Below are positions 56,898-64,000 of a stretch of DNA of 64,000 nucleotides, piece after piece. The stretch is from the NCBI RefSeq assembly GCF_001280005.1, contig NZ_LGDW01000213.1:15131-79130 (forward strand). The letters are read 5' to 3'. The DNA is from Streptomyces sp. NRRL WC-3618 (GTDB lineage Bacteria; Actinomycetota; Actinomycetes; Streptomycetales; Streptomycetaceae). Each line of letters begins with the position of its first letter. The first letter of the stretch is position 1. Under the pieces are notes generated by a model that ran no database searches, had not been told where the DNA came from, and worked only from the letters and a program-made list of their open reading frames with translations. The position numbers and the translations under genes were made by a program.

Positions 56898-57500
56898 GTG
56901 CCCGCCGACCCACTGCACCGCGCCGGAAACCCACAGCGCAGTACGAAGAGCCAGCCGCCGAGCGGCTCGGGGGCGAGCGCGATCGAGGTTCGCAGGAGTG
57001 CCCGGCGACGCCGGACGGTCTCCGCGTACCGCGAGGGCGATCGCACCGTCGTGCTCATCCCCGCCCGGATGTCCGAGGCCGAGGAAAAGCGCTGGGTGAC
57101 TGTCATGCTCGACAAACTGGCCGCCCAGGAGAGCAAGACCAAACGGGTGCCCGGCGACACCGAGCTGGCGGAACGCGCCGAGCAGTTGTCGGCCCAGTAC
57201 TTCGACGGCCGAGCCCGGCCCGCCTCGGTGCGCTGGGTCACCAACCAGAACACGCGCTGGGGCTCGTGCACCCCGGCCGAGGGCAGCATCCGCCTGTCCC
57301 ACCGGCTGCAGGGCATGCCCGAGTACGTCGTCGACTACGTGCTCCTCCATGAGCTGGCGCATCTGCTGGTGCCCGGGCACGGCCCCCGTTTCTGGCGGCT
57401 CCTCGACGCCTATCCACGGACCGAGCGGGCCCGTGGCTACCTCGAAGGAGTGGTCGCCGCCGACCGGTTGCCGAACCCGCCCCCCGCGCGCGCGGACTGA
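56898..57500 (+). CDS. YgjP/SprT-like zinc metallopeptidase (DUF45/M48 type)
   Basis: 200 residues from a GTG. The C-terminal half has RWGSCTPAEGSIRLSHRL, VVDYVLLHELAHLLVPGHGPRFW: the HELAH zinc site with a downstream histidine and the preceding WGSC motif typical of the YgjP family. The first 45 residues are basic and non-conserved. Functions proposed for the family range from a metallopeptidase to a nucleotide hydrolase; none is settled. Divergent from the ThiF-like gene over a 229-bp region in which I see no clear element. Confidence 0.82.
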   Translation: MPADPLHRAGNPQRSTKSQPPSGSGASAIEVRRSARRRRTVSAYREGDRTVVLIPARMSEAEEKRWVTVMLDKLAAQESKTKRVPGDTELAERAEQLSAQYFDGRARPASVRWVTNQNTRWGSCTPAEGSIRLSHRLQGMPEYVVDYVLLHELAHLLVPGHGPRFWRLLDAYPRTERARGYLEGVVAADRLPNPPPARAD

Positions 57501-57642
57501 TGCGGACTGATCCCGAGCGGCAGGTGGGCGGTGGTGACGAGGCCTTGTGTACCGGGTTCGTACCGGCTTCGTCCAAGGCCGGAATTAGCCGTTAGCCTGA
57601 CCCGACGCATTCGGCATTCGGGATGGGGGACGGTCGTAACGC

Positions 57643-59283
57643 ATGGCCAGGGAATTCCAACGCGGCCACAAGGCCAGGATCAGTGATCTCACAGCGGGCA
57701 CGGATCTGTACGTGGGTGTGCAGATCTCCGGACCGGGGCTGACCTTCGACATCAGCTGCTTCGGCCTCGACGCCGACGAGCAGCTCTCGGACGACCGGTA
57801 CTTCGTCTTCTTCAACCAGCCGAAGTCTCCCGAGGAGTCCATCCAGCTCCTGGGCGCGCAGGCGGGTGACACGGAGTCCTTCCGCGTCACGCTCGACCGG
57901 ATCCCGCCGCAGATCCAGAAACTGTCGTTCACGGCCACCCTCGACGGCGCCGGGCAGATGTCGCAGATCGGCCCCGGTTACGTCCGTATCGTGGCCGGCG
58001 GCGAGGAGGTGGCCCGCTACCCCTTCAACGGCTCGGAGTTCTCCACCGAGCGCGCCGTGATGCTCGGCGACTTCTATCTGAAGGACGTATGGCGGTTCGC
58101 CGCGGTCGGACAGGGGTTCGACGGCGGCCTTGAGGCGCTGCTGAAGAACTTCGGCGGAGAGGTCGCCGAAGAGGAGGCCCCCGCTCCGCAGCAGCAGCCC
58201 CAGACCGGTGCCGCACCCGGTTTCGCCCCGCCCGCGTTCGGCGCTCCGGCTCCGGCCGCTCCGCAGCTCGCCGCCCAGGGTTTCGCGCCCCCTCCGGGAG
58301 CCACCACGCCCCCCGCTCCGGCGCCCGCGCCCTCGGTGCACGCGGCCCCCACCATCGTCGCGCCCCTGACACCACCCGGCGGCGCCCAGGTGCCGCCCCC
58401 GGCTCCGGCTCCCGCGCCCTACGGACAGCAGCCCCCGCAGGCGCCGTATGGCCAGGTACCCGGACAGTCCGGGTCGCTGCCTCCTGGCTACGGCCAGCCC
58501 CAGGCACCCCAGACTCCGCCCGGGCCGCCCGGCTTCCATCAGCAGCCCCCGTTCGGGCAGGCCCCAGGCCAGTCGGCCCCCTACGGGATGCCGCAAGGCG
58601 TACCCCAGGGCGGCGGGCAGGGCGGCGGAGTGTCGGCGGCGCTCCAGCAGTTCAAGGAAACGCCGACCGGGCAGCGCTGGACGCAGCAGAACAAGAAGCT
58701 GATCCGAGTCGACCTGGGCATGGGCGGTCAGCCCGTGCTGGCCCGGCAGGGCAGCATGGTGCTCTACCAGGGCAAGGTCGACTTCAGCTACAAGGGCGCC
58801 GGATTCGCCGGCCGGCTCGTGGGCAGCGCGACCGGCCAGGAGATGCAGCTGATGCGCTGTACCGGCCAGGGACAGGTGTTCCTCGCCGACAACTCCGCCC
58901 ATCTGCACCCCGTGGAGCTCCAGGGGGACGCGATCTGCGTCTCCGCCGAGAACGTCCTCGCCTTCGACGAGAGCCTCCAGTACGAGGTTCGCCGCGTCGA
59001 GGGACACGGTATCCCCGGGGGCGCACTGTTCACGATGCAGTTCCAGGGCACCGGCACGATCGTCGTGAAGACGCACGGCACACCCGTGGTGCTGCCCGTC
59101 ACGCCCACCACGTTCGCCGACTGCAATGCCGTGGTCGCCTGGTCGGCCGCCTCCCAGGTGGTCGTCTCCAGCCAGGTACGGATGCGCCGCAACGCCTACC
59201 CGGGCGACACCGGAGAGGGCGTCAACCTCCAGTTCCGAGGCGCGCCCGGCAACTTCATCGTCGTCCAGCCGTACGAGATCTGA
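57643..59283 (+). CDS. TerD domain fused to AIM24 domain
   Basis: 546 residues. N-terminal TerD domain (about 1-180) with the Ca-binding-type FDISCFGLDADEQLSDDRYFVFFNQ, then a proline/glutamine/alanine-rich linker (about 183-330) and a C-terminal AIM24 barrel (about 335-546: LARQGSMVLYQGKVDF, MQLMRCTGQGQVFLAD, QYEVRRVEGHG, NAYPGDTGEGVNLQFRG). TerD proteins bind calcium in stress responses; AIM24 proteins form beta-barrels of unknown role. It heads a row of three AIM24 genes. Confidence 0.9.
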   Translation: MAREFQRGHKARISDLTAGTDLYVGVQISGPGLTFDISCFGLDADEQLSDDRYFVFFNQPKSPEESIQLLGAQAGDTESFRVTLDRIPPQIQKLSFTATLDGAGQMSQIGPGYVRIVAGGEEVARYPFNGSEFSTERAVMLGDFYLKDVWRFAAVGQGFDGGLEALLKNFGGEVAEEEAPAPQQQPQTGAAPGFAPPAFGAPAPAAPQLAAQGFAPPPGATTPPAPAPAPSVHAAPTIVAPLTPPGGAQVPPPAPAPAPYGQQPPQAPYGQVPGQSGSLPPGYGQPQAPQTPPGPPGFHQQPPFGQAPGQSAPYGMPQGVPQGGGQGGGVSAALQQFKETPTGQRWTQQNKKLIRVDLGMGGQPVLARQGSMVLYQGKVDFSYKGAGFAGRLVGSATGQEMQLMRCTGQGQVFLADNSAHLHPVELQGDAICVSAENVLAFDESLQYEVRRVEGHGIPGGALFTMQFQGTGTIVVKTHGTPVVLPVTPTTFADCNAVVAWSAASQVVVSSQVRMRRNAYPGDTGEGVNLQFRGAPGNFIVVQPYEI

Positions 59284-59294
59284 GGGAGCCCGCC

Positions 59295-59975
59295 ATGAAC
59301 CAGCCGCTCGCGGGCTACGCTCCCGCACCCGTCACCGCTCGCATGGAAAACCACGGCAACCACATGCTGAAGGTCGCCATGCAGACCGGAAACGACCTCC
59401 TCGCGCGCGTGGGGTCGATGGTCGCCTACGAAGGCTTCGTCCAGTACGAGCCCAACCCGCCGGCCGTGCGCCAGATCGCCAAGGACTGGATGACCGGCGA
59501 GGGCGCACCCCTGATGAAGTGCTCCGGGGACGGTCTGCTCTATCTCGCCGACTACGGCGCGAACGTGGTCGTGATCAACCTCAACGGCGACGGCATCTCC
59601 GTCAACGCCACCAACCTGCTCGCCTTCGACGCACACCTCACCTGGGGCGTCGAGCGGGTCAAGGGGCTGGCGAAGTTCGCCGGGCAGGGCTTGTGGAACA
59701 CCAAGATCTCCGGGCAGGGCTGGGTCGCGCTGACCTCCCGGGGCAAGCCGATCGTCGTCGACTGCGGCGGTGGCGAGGACGAGACGTACGTCGACCCGGA
59801 CGCACTCGTCGCCTGGTCGCCGAATCTCAAGGTGAAGGGCAAGCGCAGCTTCAAGGCGCAGTCACTCATCGGCCGGGGCAGCGGCGAGGCCTACCAGATG
59901 GCCTTCTCGGGCCAGGGCATCGTCGTCGTCCAGCCCAGCGAGGACAGCACCGACCGTCTCCGGTTCCGGGGCTGA
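59295..59975 (+). CDS. AIM24 family protein
   Basis: 226 residues; ATG at 59295 follows GAGGGAG and is 11 bases from the previous stop. The barrel repeats seen in the neighbours are present: LLARVGSMVAYEGFVQYEP, LMKCSGDGLLYLADYGANVVVINL, LTWGVERVKGLAKFAGQG, AYQMAFSGQGIVVVQPSE. No signal or TM segment. Function unknown; probably co-transcribed with both flanking AIM24 genes and acting with them as one assembly. Confidence 0.88.
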   Translation: MNQPLAGYAPAPVTARMENHGNHMLKVAMQTGNDLLARVGSMVAYEGFVQYEPNPPAVRQIAKDWMTGEGAPLMKCSGDGLLYLADYGANVVVINLNGDGISVNATNLLAFDAHLTWGVERVKGLAKFAGQGLWNTKISGQGWVALTSRGKPIVVDCGGGEDETYVDPDALVAWSPNLKVKGKRSFKAQSLIGRGSGEAYQMAFSGQGIVVVQPSEDSTDRLRFRG

Positions 59976-59992
59976 GGGGGAGCCAGAACGTC

Positions 59993-60748
59993 ATGCAGAG
60001 CCCACTTTTCGCGCACAACGACTCGCAGACCCAGGAACGCTGGAGCCTGCAGAACAAGCAGATGCTCCGGATCACCCTGGCGGGCCACGACGACATCCTC
60101 GCCCGCAAGGGCACGATGGTCGCCTACCAGGGTCTGATGGAGTTCGACGCCGAGTACCAGAGCAACAACCAGGGCCGCTCCCGCGCACACACCGGTGAGG
60201 GGCTGGACCTGATGCGCTGCCACGGGCAGGGCACGGTCTATCTCGCCAACCTGGCCCAGCACATCCACGTGGTGGACGTGGAACAGGACGGGCTGACCGT
60301 CGACAGCAGTTACGTGCTGGCGATGGACTCCGGGCTGCACCACGAGGTCATCGCCGTGGACAGCCTGTACGGCATCTCCGGTTCCGGGAAGTACCAGCTC
60401 AACATCACCGGCCGTGGCAAGGTCGCCCTGATGACCTCGGGCGCGCCGCTGATGATGCAGGTGACGCCGGACAAGTACGTCAACTGTGATGCCGACGCCA
60501 TCGTCGCCTGGTCGACCGGCCTGCGCGTACAGATGCAGGCCCAGACGCACACGTCCGGAGTATGGCGGCGCCGCGGCAACACCGGCGAGGGCTGGGAGCT
60601 CAGCTTCATGGGCAGCGGCTACGCGCTGGTCCAGCCCAGCGAGTTGCTGCCGCCGCAGAACGCCCAGATCGGTCAGGGCGCCGCCGCCCAGTTCGGTATG
60701 GGACAGCAGGGGGCCCGGGCGCAGAACCAGGGCAACGTCTGGAGCTAG
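59993..60748 (+). CDS. AIM24 family protein
   Basis: 251 residues; ATG at 59993. Barrel motifs: ILARKGTMVAYQGLMEF, LDLMRCHGQGTVYLANLAQHIHVVDV, HHEVIAVDSLYGISGSG, RRRGNTGEGWELSFMGSGYALVQPSE, then a Gln/Gly-rich tail. It is the third of three paralogues in tandem, which probably arose by duplication. Its stop codon lies in the first copy of an 18-bp tandem repeat. Confidence 0.88.
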   Translation: MQSPLFAHNDSQTQERWSLQNKQMLRITLAGHDDILARKGTMVAYQGLMEFDAEYQSNNQGRSRAHTGEGLDLMRCHGQGTVYLANLAQHIHVVDVEQDGLTVDSSYVLAMDSGLHHEVIAVDSLYGISGSGKYQLNITGRGKVALMTSGAPLMMQVTPDKYVNCDADAIVAWSTGLRVQMQAQTHTSGVWRRRGNTGEGWELSFMGSGYALVQPSELLPPQNAQIGQGAAAQFGMGQQGARAQNQGNVWS

Positions 60749-60778
60749 TGCCGAGACGGGAGCTAGTGCCGAGACGGG
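60743..60778. repeat. 18-bp direct repeat, two tandem copies
   Basis: AGCTAGTGCCGAGACGGG occurs at 60743-60760 and again at 60761-60778. The first copy contains the TAG stop of the AIM24 gene. It leads directly into the terminator hairpin. Confidence 0.9.
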
Positions 60779-60812
60779 TAAGGGGCGATCACCATGGGTG
60801 GTCGCCCCTTAC
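60778..60812. terminator. bidirectional hairpin between AIM24 and NUDIX genes
   Basis: Arms GTAAGGGGCGATCAC (60778-60792) and its complement with one G-T wobble (60798-60812), with a five-base loop. It lies between convergent genes, five bases from the NUDIX stop at 60817. Confidence 0.75.
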
Positions 60813-60816
60813 CCGA

Positions 60817-61332
60817 TCACAGTCTGGCGCGGGTTGCTTCGAGCAGTCGTACGACTGAGTCGTCCGCTACGTCCGCCACCTCGTCGTAGGCGAACCAGCG
60901 CAGGTCCAGGGACTCGTCGCTGATCGCCTCCACGGCTCCCCGCGGTGCCACGGCGGCGTACTGCACGTCCAGGTGCCAGGCACAGGGCGTGTGGTGCCGG
61001 TCCAGACGGACCGGAGTGCTCTGCAGCAGGCGCAGCGAGGGGATGCCGGACTCCTCCGTGGCCTCGCGAAGCGCGGCACCGGCGAGCGTGATGTCGCTCG
61101 GCTCGCAGTGCCCGCCCATCTGGAGCCACATCTTCAGCTTCTTGTGGAGCGTGAGCAGGACCCGCTCACGCTCCGGATCGATCACCAGAGCGCTGGCCGT
61201 GATGTGTCCGTCCTCGCAGGCCTTCCACATCCCGTCAGGGCGGGCGTCCAGATGATCCAGGTAGACCTGACGGAGGTCGTGCTGATCGTCGTACTTCTCC
61301 AGTACCAGGACCGCGTTGTCGTGGAGCGTCAC
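60817..61332 (-). CDS. NUDIX hydrolase
   Basis: 171 residues from a GTG overlapping the upstream stop (GTGA). The NUDIX box region is GGHCEPSDITLAGAALREATEESGI, read here in two parts (GGHCEPSD and ALREATEESGI); one residue is inserted relative to the classic spacing and the first glutamate position is aspartate, as in several actinobacterial members. LTLHKKLKMWLQMGGHCEP and FDVQYAA-type strands complete the fold. The substrate is unknown. Coupled to the DUF2342 gene. Confidence 0.85.
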   Translation of the reverse strand: MTLHDNAVLVLEKYDDQHDLRQVYLDHLDARPDGMWKACEDGHITASALVIDPERERVLLTLHKKLKMWLQMGGHCEPSDITLAGAALREATEESGIPSLRLLQSTPVRLDRHHTPCAWHLDVQYAAVAPRGAVEAISDESLDLRWFAYDEVADVADDSVVRLLEATRARL

Positions 61333-62732
61333 TCGGAGTCGTCGTCCTTTTTCAGGTTCGGCTTCTCGGCGGAGCCGCCCGCGGCCTCGCCGAGCATCTT
61401 GTCCAGCTCGGAGAAGTCGAGCTGCTCGCGGTGCACGAAGCCGTCCGGATCGTCCAGGTCGGACGCCGTCGGCAGCATGTCCGGGTGGGCCCACAGGCCG
61501 TCCCGGCCGTCGACACCGCGCGCGTCCGTCAGCGACGCCCACAGGCGCGAGGCGTCGCGCAGCCGACGCGGGCGCAGCTCCAGGCCGATCAGGGTGGCGA
61601 ACGTCTGCTCGGCCGGGCCGCCCGACGCGCGGCGGCGGCGCAGCGTCTCGCGCAGCGCGTCCGCGGACGTCAGCCGGGGCTTCGCCGCCGCGTGCACCAC
61701 CGCGTCCACCCAGCCCTCCACCAGGGCCAGCGCCGTCTCCAGACGGGCCAGGGCGACCTTCTGCTCCGGGGTGTCCTCCGGCTGGAACATGCCCTGCTGA
61801 AGCGCGTCCTGCAACTGCTCCGGGTTCTGCGGGTCGAACTGGCCGACCACGTCCTCCAGCTTGGCCGTGTCGACCTTGATCCCGCGCGCGTAGCCGTCGA
61901 CCGCGCCGAACAGATGCGAGCGCAGCCACGGCACATGGGCGAACAGGCGCTGGTGGGCGGCCTCGCGCAGGGCGAGATACAGCCGCACCTCCTCCTGCGG
62001 GACACTCAGATCCTTGCCGAACGCCTCGATGTTCGCCGGCAGCAGCGCGGCGCGGCCCGCCGGGCCCAGCGGCAGACCGATGTCCGTCGAGCCGACGACC
62101 TCACCCGCGAGCACCCCGACGGCCTGCCCGATCTGCGTACCGAACATGGCGCCGCCCATGGAGCGCATCATGCCGATCAGCGGGCCCGCCATGGCCTGCA
62201 TCTCCTCGGGCAGGACATCGCCCATGGCCGCGCCGACACGCTCCGCGACCGGGTCGACCAGTTCCTTCCACGCGGGCAGGGTCGCCTCGACCCACTCCGC
62301 GCGGCTCCACGCCACCGCGGAGCCGGCACCGGACGGCAGCGACGTCGCGTCGTCCAGCCACAGGTCCGCCAGCCGGACGGCCTCCTCGACCGCGGTGCGC
62401 TCGGCGGGACCGATGCTGGAGTCCTTGACACCGTCGGACGTCCCCTGGGAGACCGTCTGGCGGGCGATCTGCTTGGCCATGTCCCAGTTCACCGGCCCGC
62501 CCTCGTACGAGAGCATCTGGCCCAGCTGCTGGAACGCGGCACCCAGGTCGTTGGGGTTCATGGAACCGAACATGGCTGCGAGCGGATTGTCGCCTCCGGG
62601 ACCACCGAAGCCGGGCAGTCCGAAACCGAACGGGCCCTGACCACCACCGCCCTGCTGGTCCTTCTGCTTGCCCTCGTCGCCGTTCTCCGGCTCCTCCGGC
62701 GGAAGGCCGAATCCGAATGGGGTGTCACTCAC
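61329..62732 (-). CDS. DUF2342 family protein (zincin-like, F420-associated type)
   Basis: 467 residues. Glycine/proline-rich N-terminus (FGFGLPPEEP, GFGLPGFGGPGG) followed by the conserved helical region MSYEGG-type start, GAMFGTQIGQAVGVLAGEVVG, LPLGPAGRAALLPANIEAFG and LREAAHQRLFAHVPWL. The REAAH element stands where a HExxH zinc motif would be, so any peptidase activity is doubtful. Family members are sometimes labelled zinc-dependent metalloprotease or coenzyme F420 biosynthesis-associated, without firm proof. Confidence 0.82.
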   Translation of the reverse strand: MSDTPFGFGLPPEEPENGDEGKQKDQQGGGGQGPFGFGLPGFGGPGGDNPLAAMFGSMNPNDLGAAFQQLGQMLSYEGGPVNWDMAKQIARQTVSQGTSDGVKDSSIGPAERTAVEEAVRLADLWLDDATSLPSGAGSAVAWSRAEWVEATLPAWKELVDPVAERVGAAMGDVLPEEMQAMAGPLIGMMRSMGGAMFGTQIGQAVGVLAGEVVGSTDIGLPLGPAGRAALLPANIEAFGKDLSVPQEEVRLYLALREAAHQRLFAHVPWLRSHLFGAVDGYARGIKVDTAKLEDVVGQFDPQNPEQLQDALQQGMFQPEDTPEQKVALARLETALALVEGWVDAVVHAAAKPRLTSADALRETLRRRRASGGPAEQTFATLIGLELRPRRLRDASRLWASLTDARGVDGRDGLWAHPDMLPTASDLDDPDGFVHREQLDFSELDKMLGEAAGGSAEKPNLKKDDDSE

Positions 62733-62921
62733 GGGATTCCTCGGCTGGTAAGGCCGTCGGCTCTTGACGACGGCGGCTGCCCGACAACACCACCCAGCCT
62801 AGACACCGCAACCGGTTGGGGGCTCGGTGCTTCGCCGACTCCTGGCCTGCGGCAGGATGGATGTCACCTGGTACGTACGCGTCACGCGCGTCCTTACTGA
62901 AGACAACCGCTGGAGACGCCG

Positions 62922-64000
62922 GTGAGTTCCCCAGATCCGCAGGTTCGCGCAGCGCGAAACCACTCAACCAACCCGGGCCTACGCGGGCCCGTCGTAGCGG
63001 TCACCGGCGCCGCGACAGGTGTCGGGGCGCTGCTCACCGAGCGGCTCGCCGCGTCCGAGGAGATCAAGCAGGTCGTCGCCATCGACGAGCGGCGCGGCGA
63101 GTGCGCGGCGGCGCAGTGGCACATCCTCGATGTGCGGGATCCGGCCATCGCGGAGAAGCTGCGGGGCGCCGACGTCGTAGTACATCTGGCCCTCGATCTG
63201 GACCTGGAGAGGGACGGCGCGGCCCGTACGGCGTACAACGTGCGCGGGACGCAGACCGTGCTGACGGCTGCCGCCGCGGCAGGGGTGCACCGGGTCGTGC
63301 TGTGCACGTCCGCGATGGTCTACGGGGCGTTGCCGGACAACGAACTGCCGCTCGCGGAGGACGCCGAGCTGCGCGCGACCGCCGAGGCGACCGGGGTCGG
63401 GGACCTGCTGGAGATCGAGCGGCTCGCCCGGCGCGCACCGCGGGCGCATCCGGGGCTCAATGTGACGGTGGTGCGGCCCGCGGTGCTGATCGGGGGTACG
63501 GACACCGCTCTGACCAGGTACTTCGAGTCCCCTCGGCTGCTTGTCGTGGCCGGATCGCGGCCCGCCTGGCAGTTCTGTCACGTCGAGGACCTGTGCAGCG
63601 CGCTGGAGTACGCGGTGCTCGAGAAGGTCGAGGGGGAGCTGGCTGTCGGGTGCGACGGGTGGCTGGAGCAGGAGGAGGTCGAGGAGCTCAGCGGGATCCG
63701 GCGCATGGAGCTGCCGTCCGCGGTCGCTCTGGGCGCGGCGGCCAGGCTGCACCGGATCGGGCTCACGCCGTCTCCGGCCGGGGATCTGGCGTACACGATG
63801 TACCCCTGGGTGGTGAGCGGAAGCCGGCTGCATGACGCCGGCTGGCGGCCTCAGTGGAGCAACGAGGAGGTGCTCGCGGAGCTGCTCGAGGAGGTTGCCG
63901 GGCGGCATACCGTGGCTGGGCGGCGGCTCGGGCGTAAGGACGCGACCGCGGCGGGGGCTGCGGGGGCGACGGTGGCGTTGCTGGGGACGGCGGCGTTGGT
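62922..64000 (+). CDS. NAD-dependent epimerase/dehydratase-like (extended SDR) protein, 3' end outside window
   Basis: From the GTG at 62922 the frame is open to the window end (359 codons). The dinucleotide motif is VVAVTGAATGVGALLTERL, followed by LDVRDP, VVVHLALDLD, YNVRGTQTVLTAAAAAGV, LCTSAMVYGAL and FCHVEDLCSALEYAV, as in SDR epimerases. The catalytic YxxxK is not obvious: after SAMVYG the expected tyrosine-lysine pair reads differently (EIERLARR), so it may be a non-catalytic or binding member. The Ala/Gly-rich last residues may begin a membrane segment. Confidence 0.82.
   Translation, partial: MSSPDPQVRAARNHSTNPGLRGPVVAVTGAATGVGALLTERLAASEEIKQVVAIDERRGECAAAQWHILDVRDPAIAEKLRGADVVVHLALDLDLERDGAARTAYNVRGTQTVLTAAAAAGVHRVVLCTSAMVYGALPDNELPLAEDAELRATAEATGVGDLLEIERLARRAPRAHPGLNVTVVRPAVLIGGTDTALTRYFESPRLLVVAGSRPAWQFCHVEDLCSALEYAVLEKVEGELAVGCDGWLEQEEVEELSGIRRMELPSAVALGAAARLHRIGLTPSPAGDLAYTMYPWVVSGSRLHDAGWRPQWSNEEVLAELLEEVAGRHTVAGRRLGRKDATAAGAAGATVALLGTAAL

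Noticed and set aside
61329..62732. Active zinc protease call for the DUF2342 protein
   Set aside because: The candidate site reads REAAH, not HExxH, so the catalytic label is not supported by the sequence.
62816..63835. A 339-codon plus-strand frame at the right end
   Set aside because: Its translation is Arg/Gly-rich without motifs; the frame from 62922, open to the window end, carries the SDR motifs.

Overview
The base composition (very high GC, strong GC3), frequent GTG starts, 4-nt ATGA/GTGA gene overlaps, a WhiB-like regulator, mycoredoxin, AdnAB-type recombination genes, a SARP regulator and SlpD/E-type peptidases all point to a Streptomyces chromosome (core region). No tRNA, rRNA, CRISPR array, insertion sequence or phage gene was seen.

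Left flank (1-16,826), housekeeping: the 3' end of a MoeZ-type rhodanese gene, two paralogous secreted S33 peptidases, a large membrane protein with a kinase-like middle and a flippase-like C-terminus, an alkyltransferase-like (ATL) protein, the adnA-adnB helicase-nuclease pair, an M20 dipeptidase and nudC.

Centre (about 16,900-48,300), a nonribosomal peptide cluster that I cannot match to a named product. A leftward operon from 30,100 carries an NRPS C-A-T, a double acyl-CoA dehydrogenase, MbtH, a type II thioesterase, a threonine-coded A-T, an exporter and an A-T-C. A rightward operon from 30,415 carries a PAPS-type sulfotransferase, an alpha/beta hydrolase of thioesterase type, a methyltransferase, a T-C protein and an aldo/keto reductase. 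It is followed by a leftward ArgG-like gene and, divergently, by an A-T-reductase NRPS, cysC-cysD-cysN and a free-standing aspartokinase-type ACT protein. The content predicts a short (about four residues), reductively released, sulfated peptide whose PAPS is made by genes inside the cluster. The two divergent promoter regions share an exact 12-base element inside inverted repeats. At the right edge lie a NarL-type regulator without the phosphoacceptor aspartate, a large SARP-NB-ARC-TPR regulator and an unlisted 50-residue secreted peptide.

Right flank (48,458-64,000), mostly core: an FAD/NAD(P)-binding protein, mycoredoxin, UvrD2-type helicase, the wblC/whiB7 locus with a recognisable autoregulated-type promoter and a leader terminator, an ABC1 kinase, a ThiF-like protein, a YgjP-type metalloprotein, three AIM24-family genes (one fused to TerD), a NUDIX hydrolase, a DUF2342 protein and the start of an NAD-dependent epimerase-like gene cut by the window end. 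The cluster therefore appears inserted between nudC and the mycoredoxin-uvrD2-wblC block. All assignments are from reading the sequence and family knowledge; no search was run.
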